Under the pieces are notes generated by a model that saw only the letters and a list, made by a program, of their open reading frames with translations, ran no database searches and was not told the DNA's origin. A DNA stretch of 35,213 bases from the NCBI GenBank assembly GCA_002839575.1, contig PGYH01000007.1, forward strand, positions 1 to 35,213, written 5' to 3'. The position numbers were made by a program, and so were the translations under genes. How positions within the stretch are numbered: the stretch's first letter is position 1; every line of letters begins with the position of its first letter. This DNA is from Methanomicrobiales archaeon HGW-Methanomicrobiales-6 (lineage in GTDB: Archaea > Halobacteriota > Methanomicrobia > Methanomicrobiales > Methanoculleaceae). Positions 30,544 through 35,213 of the stretch are shown piece by piece.

Positions 30544-31983
30544 ATGACCGACCACCTCACGCTTCTGCAGATGAACGATTCGCACGGGTACCTGGAACCG
30601 CACCAGGAACTATTCTATGCCGGCGGGCCGCCGGTGTACCGGACGGCAGGCGGGTATGCCCGGATTGCCGCCCTCCTCGAAGAGGCCCGTGACGAGCGGC
30701 CGGGAACTGTGCTCGCGTTCGACTGCGGCGACACCATCCACGGGACCTACCCTGCCGTCCGGTCGGAAGGCGAAGCGCTCGTCCCGGTCCTGAACGCTCT
30801 CGCCTTCGATGCCATGACCGCCCACTGGGAGTTCGCCTACGGCCCGGAGCAGTTCCGGAACGTGGCCGGGAGGCTCGATTACCCGGTCCTCGCCGACAAC
30901 TGCTACGACGATGCGACTGGCGACCCGGTCTTTTTCCCGTACACGGTTTGCGAGACCGACGACCTGCAGGTAGGCGTCATCGGCATCGCCGCCACCATCG
31001 TCGACAAGGTGATGCCGGACTCCTTCTCGGAAGGGATCCATTTCTCCCTGGGGAACGCCGAACTCCCGGGCCATATCGCCCATCTCCGCGAAGAGGAGGG
31101 GGTGGATCTCGTCGTGGTGATATCGCACCTCGGGTTTCCGCAGGAGGTGAAACTCGCCCGCGAGACGGACGGGATCGACGTCCTCCTCTCGGGGCACACC
31201 CACAACCGGCTTTTTGAACCAGCGGTCGTCAACGACACCGTCATCATTCAGTCGGGCTGTCACGCCTCCTTCCTCGGGCGGCTCGACCTTACGGTCGAGA
31301 ACCGGCGGGTGAAGAAGTTCGACCACGAACTCATCGTTGTCGGTGAAGAGATCCGGCCTCACCCGGAGGTCGAGGAGATGGTCGAGGGGATCGTGGAACC
31401 CCACCGCGAGTACCTCTCCCGTGTCGTCGGGGAGACCCGGACGGGTCTTAACCGGAACACGGTTCTCGAGGCCACGATGGACAACCTGCTCCTGCAGGCG
31501 CTCATCGACGCCACGGGTGCAGAGATGGCGTTCTCGAACGGCTGGCGCTACGGCGCCCCGGTGCCGCCCGGCCCGGTCACACAAAACGATCTCTGGGATA
31601 TCATCCCGGTCAACCCCCCGGTCTCGACGACCGAGATCACCGGCCGGGAACTTAAGGCGATGATGGAAGAGAACCTTGAGCGGACCTTTTCGCGCGACCC
31701 CTACCAGCAGATGGGCGGCTACGTGAAGCGGTGCATGGGGGTCAACCTCTACTGCAAGATAGAGAATCCGGCCGGCCTGCGGATCCAGGAGTTCTTTGCG
31801 GGCGGCAAAAGACTCGAGTTGGACGCCGTCTACCGCGCGGCGTTCGTCACCGGGCAAGGCGTGCCGCCGAAGTACGGGAAGAACCGGGAGAATCTCGATA
31901 TCCGGGCGATCGAGGCGCTCGAACGCTATCTCTCGGGCGGCCCCGTCAGCGCCGAACTTCGCGGGAGCGTGACGGCGATATGA
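30544..31983 (+). CDS. 5'-nucleotidase/SoxB-like metallophosphatase
   Basis: The 479-residue protein has the two-domain 5'-nucleotidase layout. Metal-binding motifs are MNDSHGY (Asp12, His14), FDCGDTIHG (Asp near 60), SHLG (His near 195) and SGHTHN (217-221). In classical 5'-nucleotidases the next motif is GNHEFD, with the catalytic His; here it is AHWEFAYG (93-100), lacking the Asn-His pair. SoxB thiosulfohydrolases carry a similar GHWE-type motif as far as I recall, so the SoxB side of the family is the better guess. The C-terminal domain (from about 295) includes NTVLEATMDNLLLQALIDAT and AFSNGWRYGAP. There is no signal peptide, so it is cytoplasmic. ATGA overlap couples it to a DsrE gene. 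Confidence 0.8.
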   Translation: MTDHLTLLQMNDSHGYLEPHQELFYAGGPPVYRTAGGYARIAALLEEARDERPGTVLAFDCGDTIHGTYPAVRSEGEALVPVLNALAFDAMTAHWEFAYGPEQFRNVAGRLDYPVLADNCYDDATGDPVFFPYTVCETDDLQVGVIGIAATIVDKVMPDSFSEGIHFSLGNAELPGHIAHLREEEGVDLVVVISHLGFPQEVKLARETDGIDVLLSGHTHNRLFEPAVVNDTVIIQSGCHASFLGRLDLTVENRRVKKFDHELIVVGEEIRPHPEVEEMVEGIVEPHREYLSRVVGETRTGLNRNTVLEATMDNLLLQALIDATGAEMAFSNGWRYGAPVPPGPVTQNDLWDIIPVNPPVSTTEITGRELKAMMEENLERTFSRDPYQQMGGYVKRCMGVNLYCKIENPAGLRIQEFFAGGKRLELDAVYRAAFVTGQGVPPKYGKNRENLDIRAIEALERYLSGGPVSAELRGSVTAI

Positions 31984-32318
31984 CCCCCTCCCCGCGGGTC
32001 GTCGTCCACCTGGACGAGCGCGAGAAGGCGGCCCTTGTGCTGCGGAATACAAAGAACCTCCTCGAAGATCTTGCAGGTGTCGAGGTTGAGGTGGTCGCCC
32101 ATGCCGACGGGGTGGAACCTCTACGCACCGGCAGCCCGCAGGCGGCGCTCATGGCGCAACTTGCGGATCGGGGTGTCCGGTTCGTCGTCTGCGAGAATAC
32201 TCTCCGTTCCCGGGATTTGTCGGAGAAAGACTTTCCTGGCTACGTTGAAACCGTCCCGTCCGCGATCGTGGAGCTGGTCGTCAGGCAGGCCGAAGGCTGG
32301 CACTATCTCCGGCCGTAA
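31980..32318 (+). CDS. DsrE-family protein
   Basis: The 112-residue protein is a DsrE/F-like fold: VVVHLDEREKAALVLRNTKN, VEVVAHADGVEPLRTG, LADRGVRFVVCENTLRSRDL with Cys71 at the position of the sulfur-carrying Cys in DsrE-type sulfurtransferases, and VPSAIVELVVRQAEGWHYLRP at the end. It overlaps the metallophosphatase stop codon by 4 bases (ATGA), so the two are coupled. The pairing of a SoxB-like hydrolase with a sulfur-carrier fold points to sulfur metabolism. A run of A followed by TATATTA after the stop may be a terminator or promoter element. Confidence 0.85.
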   Translation: MTPSPRVVVHLDEREKAALVLRNTKNLLEDLAGVEVEVVAHADGVEPLRTGSPQAALMAQLADRGVRFVVCENTLRSRDLSEKDFPGYVETVPSAIVELVVRQAEGWHYLRP

Positions 32319-32329
32319 AAAAGGGTATA

Positions 32330-32707
32330 TTATGCGAGCAGAACGGCGTTGACGACGCCGTCCTGACTCGGTCTGCTGACGATCCGCGCGCGCCCCATCT
32401 CGGTCTTGATGATGGCGCCCTTCGTCAGGAGGTTCCGCCGGACGTAGTTCGGGTTGGCGCTGTTCGCCTCGACCGTCTCGATCTTCGCCTTTTTGGTCTC
32501 GCCGGTTGCGGGGTTCGAAACCGTCGCGTAGTCTACCCGGAGTGCCCGGACCTTCTGGTTGCCGCCGAAGGTGCGGACAATTCTCCTGCGTTCTTCACCG
32601 ATGTGCGTCTCTGCCGGAGCTCTTCCGATCTCCGTTCTCTTCTTGCCCTGGGAGGTGTGATAGCGTCCGCCCGACGGCTTCCGTACTGATCTTCCTTGCC
32701 ACTGCAT
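32330..32707 (-). CDS. rps8e: 30S ribosomal protein S8e
   Basis: The 125-residue protein has the S8e pattern: MQWQGRSVRKPSGGRYHTSQ, GKKRTEIGRAPAETHIGEER, VRALRVDYATVSNPATGETK and a tail IIKTEMGRARIVSRPSQDG ending AVLLA. GGTGG lies about 5-8 bases before the ATG. It converges with the DsrE gene (11 bases apart) and lies downstream of hypB on the same strand, separated by 106 bases. Length is normal for archaeal S8e. Confidence 0.97.
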   Translation of the reverse strand: MQWQGRSVRKPSGGRYHTSQGKKRTEIGRAPAETHIGEERRRIVRTFGGNQKVRALRVDYATVSNPATGETKKAKIETVEANSANPNYVRRNLLTKGAIIKTEMGRARIVSRPSQDGVVNAVLLA

Positions 32708-32813
32708 GTGACCACCGAAATACTCTGCTGAGGACGCAATACCCTTCAGGGGGTAGCAATCTCCTCGTTAAAGTGCTATAACTATTCGAGACCGGGATAT
32801 TTAACTCTGCTGA

Positions 32814-33461
32814 TCACGCGAGAATTGCGTCCAGCAGCGCCTCGAGTCCTTCCCCGGCCTTCATGTTCGTCCGGAAAACCCGCATTTCCGGGTTGTAGCG
32901 ACGCATATCCGCCTCCATCCGGTCGAGGTCGGCGCCGACGAACGGGGCGAGGTCGACCTTGTTGATGACGCCGATGTTGCTGCTCCGAAACATCATCGGG
33001 TGCTTGTTTACTACATCGTCTCCTTCCGTCGAGCTGACGACGACGATTCTCTTCTCGGCGCCCAGCCGGAAATCGGTTGGGCAGACCATGTTGCCGACGT
33101 TCTCGATGAAGAGAATGTCAATCTCATCGAGCGGAAGGTGCTCGATGGCGTGCTCCACCAGGTGTGCGTCGAGGTGGCACTCCTTCCCGGTGTTCGCGTT
33201 GTAAGCCGGGACGTTGAGGGCGACGATCCGCCTGAAATCGTCGTCGCCATAGACATCTCCGGCGATGGCACCGGCCCGGAGCCCCCGCTCCCGGATCAGC
33301 GGCACGAGCCGCTCGATAAGGGCGGTCTTCCCGGACCCGATGGCGCCGAGGAGGTCGAATGCCCGGATGCCGTGACCCCTGAGCAGGTTTGCATTGGCGT
33401 CTGCAATGCGGTTGTTGACGTCATAGATGTCCTTCTCCACATGGACGTCGATGTGATGCAT
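32814..33461 (-). CDS. hypB: hydrogenase/urease nickel incorporation GTPase HypB
   Basis: The 215-residue protein is a SIMIBI GTPase that loads nickel into NiFe-hydrogenases. GAIGSGKT (39-46) is the Walker A motif, with Asp/Glu in IENVGNMVCP and the base-recognition NKVD in GVINKVDLAPF. The internal KECHLDAH supplies the Cys-His metal site. Like many archaeal HypB proteins it lacks the His-rich N-terminus and the CxxGC motif. The start MHHIDVHVEK is the ATG at 33461, which suits the TATA box 28 bases upstream; the ATG at 33479 would place the start within the promoter. HypB is needed here because methanogens depend on hydrogenases. It is divergent from srp19. Confidence 0.95.
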   Translation of the reverse strand: MHHIDVHVEKDIYDVNNRIADANANLLRGHGIRAFDLLGAIGSGKTALIERLVPLIRERGLRAGAIAGDVYGDDDFRRIVALNVPAYNANTGKECHLDAHLVEHAIEHLPLDEIDILFIENVGNMVCPTDFRLGAEKRIVVVSSTEGDDVVNKHPMMFRSSNIGVINKVDLAPFVGADLDRMEADMRRYNPEMRVFRTNMKAGEGLEALLDAILA

Positions 33462-33484
33462 GGTAGGTACTGTGATCATGATCT

Positions 33485-33492
33485 GTTTATAG
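33485..33492. promoter_or_regulatory. shared TATA element between hypB and srp19
   Basis: TTTATAGG reads as a TATA box rightward (srp19) and CCTATAAA leftward (hypB). Its centre is about 28 bases from both ATG codons (33461 and 33517), so both genes may be transcribed from one core with leaderless mRNAs. Confidence 0.55.
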
Positions 33493-33516
33493 GTTAACTA
33501 CCCAGATCATACAACA

Positions 33517-33789
33517 ATGAGCGCTGAACGCATCCTGTACCCCTGTTACTTCGACGCAACGCTCGAGCGGCGGGAGGGGCGCCGCGTCGCAAAAAGTCTC
33601 GGCGTAAAGTCCCCGGATCTTCCCGCCATCGAGGCTGTTCTCCGGAAGATGAAGGTCCCGCACCGGGTGGAGGAGCACCATCATCCCGCACGGTGGGCGG
33701 AGCGCGAGGGCCGGATCGTGGCGGAATGGGATGGGAGCAAGGAAGACCTGATCCGGAAGGTTGCCCGCGGTCTTGTCGGCCGGAAGTGA
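33517..33789 (+). CDS. srp19: signal recognition particle subunit SRP19
   Basis: The 90-residue protein begins RILYPCYFDATLERREGRRV, has AKSLGVKSPDLPAIEAVLRK and ends DLIRKVARGLVGRK, the archaeal SRP19 pattern that binds and organises the 7S RNA for SRP54. The usual basic residues are present. The ATG is about 28 bases after the TATA core, so the mRNA is probably leaderless. The PHP gene starts 5 bases after the stop, making a two-gene unit. Confidence 0.95.
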   Translation: MSAERILYPCYFDATLERREGRRVAKSLGVKSPDLPAIEAVLRKMKVPHRVEEHHHPARWAEREGRIVAEWDGSKEDLIRKVARGLVGRK

Positions 33790-33794
33790 CCACG

Positions 33795-34439
33795 ATGTAC
33801 GACCTGCACACTCACACTAGCCTCTCCGACGGCGAACTCCTCCCAACGGAGCTGCTCCGCCGGGCTGCTGTGCTCGGCTACGACACCCTCGCCATCACCG
33901 ACCACGCGGACGCCTCCAACCTCGCGCATCTGGTGGAGGCGGTGGGAAGGTGCCGGGAATCAGCACGGTGCTACTGCGTGGACCTGCTCGTCGGGGTGGA
34001 ACTCACCCATGTCCCGCCGCCCCTGATCCCGGCGTTTGCGCGCGAAGCAAAACGGCTCGGTGCCGACATCGTCGTGGTCCACGGTGAGACGGTGGTGGAA
34101 CCGGTCACCCCCGGGACCAACCATGCTGCCTGCACGTGCGAATACGTGGACGTGCTTGCTCACCCGGGACTTATAGCGGTCGAAGACGTCCGCGCGGCCA
34201 GGGAGCACGGGGTAGCGCTTGAGATAACTTCCCGGGCGGGGCACAACCGCACCAACGGTTACGTGGTGCGGGTGGGGCGGGAAGCCGGCTGCCGGCTTGT
34301 GGTCGATTCCGATACGCATGCGCCGTCTGATCTAATGTCAAAGGAAACCCGGTGGGTCGTAGCGCTCGGCGCTGGATTGACGGAGGCTGAATCCCGGGAG
34401 GCTCTCTCTCTGGATATAAATCGGCTTCTTCAGAAGTGA
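33795..34439 (+). CDS. PHP-domain metal-dependent phosphatase (histidinol-phosphatase-type)
   Basis: The 214-residue protein has the PHP fold. Metal-binding motifs are YDLHTHTSLSDGE (HxH at 5-7), AITDHAD (near 34-40), VGVELTHVPP (Glu), VDVLAHPG and the late DSDTHAP. It lacks a polymerase or tRNA domain and matches small PHP phosphoesterases in archaea. It may hydrolyse histidinol phosphate or nucleotide substrates. The start at 33795 follows the SRP19 stop by 5 bases, so it is cotranscribed; a longer frame starting at 33693 overlaps SRP19 and has no family sequence. Confidence 0.87.
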   Translation: MYDLHTHTSLSDGELLPTELLRRAAVLGYDTLAITDHADASNLAHLVEAVGRCRESARCYCVDLLVGVELTHVPPPLIPAFAREAKRLGADIVVVHGETVVEPVTPGTNHAACTCEYVDVLAHPGLIAVEDVRAAREHGVALEITSRAGHNRTNGYVVRVGREAGCRLVVDSDTHAPSDLMSKETRWVVALGAGLTEAESREALSLDINRLLQK

Positions 34440-34467
34440 GATGTGGTATTTATATTTTAGCAAAACA

Positions 34468-34476
34468 TTTTTATAT
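34468..34476 (+). promoter_or_regulatory. TATA box of the gar1-tfb unit
   Basis: TTTTTATAT is followed by a second AT-rich stretch ATATATATATG at 34489-34499. The first suits a transcript start near 34500 and a leader of about 42 bases with GAGGT at 34531-34535. Confidence 0.6.
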
Positions 34477-34541
34477 CATTAGTGTCAATATATATATGTT
34501 ACTAAATACTTCCAACTATAGTATCCCCTAGAGGTTGCAGT

Positions 34542-34766
34542 TTGCGGCTAATCGGACGTTCAGTAAGTGTTTGCGGCAATCGCTTGTTAATCTTGCGATG
34601 TGATGCTGCACAGTTGCCCCGCCTCTACGGTGAGGCAGTAGATCGCCGGTTGAAACCCGTAGGGAAGGTAGTTGACATCTTTGGGAATATATCATCTCCC
34701 TATGCCGTAGTTCTCTGCTACAATGGCTGCTCCGTACAGGTTGGCGAGAAGATATTTGCAAAATAG
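34542..34766 (+). CDS. gar1: H/ACA RNP component Gar1
   Basis: The 74-residue protein matches archaeal Gar1: RLIGRSVSVCGNRLLILRCD, then GEAVDRRLKPVGKVVDIFGN with the GKV-DIFG core and SSPYAVVLCYNG. Gar1 is part of the H/ACA complex that makes pseudouridines in RNA with Cbf5, Nop10 and L7Ae. The start is TTG at 34542 (read as Met), with GAGGT about 6 bases upstream; no in-frame ATG is available. It precedes TFB by 11 bases. Their neighbourhood is common in archaea. Confidence 0.9.
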   Translation: MRLIGRSVSVCGNRLLILRCDAAQLPRLYGEAVDRRLKPVGKVVDIFGNISSPYAVVLCYNGCSVQVGEKIFAK

Positions 34767-34777
34767 GTGTATAATCG

Positions 34778-35213
34778 ATGGCAGAAGTAGAAAAATTAAA
34801 ACAGCTGCAGTTGCAGCGCGAGGCCCTGAAGAAAAGAGGGGAGCAGAAAGTCAAGGAGACGGAGAAGAAGCGCACCGAGGAGAGCGTTCAGTCCGTCTGC
34901 CCCGAGTGCGGCAGCCGCCAGCTCGTTCATGACTACGAGCGTGCCGAGCTCGTGTGCCAGAACTGTGGTCTCGTCCTCGACGAGGAATTCATCGACCGCG
35001 GCCCCGAATGGCGCGCATTCGATCACGACCAGCGCATGAAGCGCTCCCGTGTCGGCGCACCGATGACGTTCACGATCCACGACAAGGGTCTCTCGACGAT
35101 GATCGACTGGCGGAACCGCGACTCCTACGGCCGCGCGATCTCGAGCAAGAACCGCGCCCAGCTCTACCGGCTCCGGAAGTGGCAGCGGCGTATCCGGGTC
35201 TCGAACGCGACCG
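34778..35213 (+). CDS. tfb: transcription initiation factor TFB, partial (3' end outside window)
   Basis: The first 145 residues are visible. A charged, helical extension of 40 residues ([20 protein letters not shown]) is unusual in length. Then comes the zinc ribbon CPECGSRQL (Cys41, Cys44) and CQNCGLV (Cys60, Cys63), and the B-finger/linker [21 protein letters not shown], which enters the RNA polymerase cleft. The start of the first cyclin-like repeat ([20 protein letters not shown]) is seen before the window ends. AGGTGT precedes the ATG by about 7 bases. It is likely cotranscribed with gar1. TFB recruits polymerase to the TATA/TBP complex. Confidence 0.97.
   Translation, partial: MAEVEKLKQLQLQREALKKRGEQKVKETEKKRTEESVQSVCPECGSRQLVHDYERAELVCQNCGLVLDEEFIDRGPEWRAFDHDQRMKRSRVGAPMTFTIHDKGLSTMIDWRNRDSYGRAISSKNRAQLYRLRKWQRRIRVSNAT

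Noticed and set aside
30610-32052. Long minus-strand frame (480 codons) over the metallophosphatase and DsrE genes.
   Set aside because: The + strand has metal-binding and DsrE motifs; the minus frame has none.
1-35213. CRISPR arrays, complete insertion sequences, integrases or attachment sites.
   Set aside because: No regularly spaced repeat, transposase or integrase was found. The only direct repeats are the 19-bp and 15-bp tandem duplications and the 41-bp LLM identity, and no duplicated tRNA end was seen near tRNA-His.

Overview
The window looks like the chromosome of a GC-rich methanogenic archaeon of the order Methanomicrobiales, most likely Methanoculleus or a close relative. That placement is an inference from gene content and style. 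Archaeal markers present are translation factor aIF5B, ribosomal proteins S6e and S8e, SRP19, Gar1, TFB, a RibD-type pyrimidine reductase and a tRNA-His gene without encoded CCA. Archaeal TATA boxes sit about 26-28 bases upstream of several ATG codons, giving leaderless or short-leader genes.

Layout. 1-3435: a cut-off SLATT-like two-helix membrane protein, a 63-residue membrane protein, the pyrimidine reductase divergent from an HD-domain dNTP triphosphohydrolase, and a small lipoprotein. 3565-6699: a solitary PLD-nuclease/SF2-helicase/DUF3427 protein. 6787-12741: an alpha/beta hydrolase, a helical acidic protein, a membrane protein, a QueG-like 4Fe-4S protein, a mechanosensitive-channel-like protein and an RND exporter with a small partner gene. 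13386-15199: an HTH_10 regulator with a palindromic operator candidate, and a TrmB-type regulator. 15275-15920: a HepT/MntA pair. 15996-21302: a lipoprotein serpin downstream of a probable operon of two duplicated LLM flavin oxidoreductases and a GH15 glycosidase. 21365-23528: a holin-like protein with an apparent frameshift, an Nramp-like transporter without the usual metal motifs, and a 40-residue membrane protein. 23580-24715: a decayed ORF and a HicA/HicB pair preceded by a third small gene. 25032-25104: tRNA-His. 25468-35213: mostly housekeeping genes (aIF5B, S6e, radical SAM protein, TrmO, DUF2240 pair, SoxB-like metallophosphatase plus DsrE protein, S8e, HypB, SRP19, PHP protein, Gar1, TFB).

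How genes may work together. The two LLM oxidoreductases and GH15 enzyme are spaced as one transcription unit and suggest F420- or flavin-linked sugar/trehalose metabolism. The metallophosphatase and DsrE protein overlap by 4 bases and suggest sulfur chemistry. HypB serves nickel hydrogenase maturation. gar1 and tfb form a translation/transcription unit. Small two-gene modules (HepT/MntA, HicA/HicB), the SLATT protein and the DUF3427 helicase are the defence-like content. No CRISPR array, complete insertion sequence, rRNA gene or replication origin was seen. No complete new multi-gene system can be demonstrated; the best candidates for novelty are the SoxB-like/DsrE pair, the LLM-LLM-GH15 unit, the three-gene HicAB locus, the Nramp-like protein and the RND partner gene.
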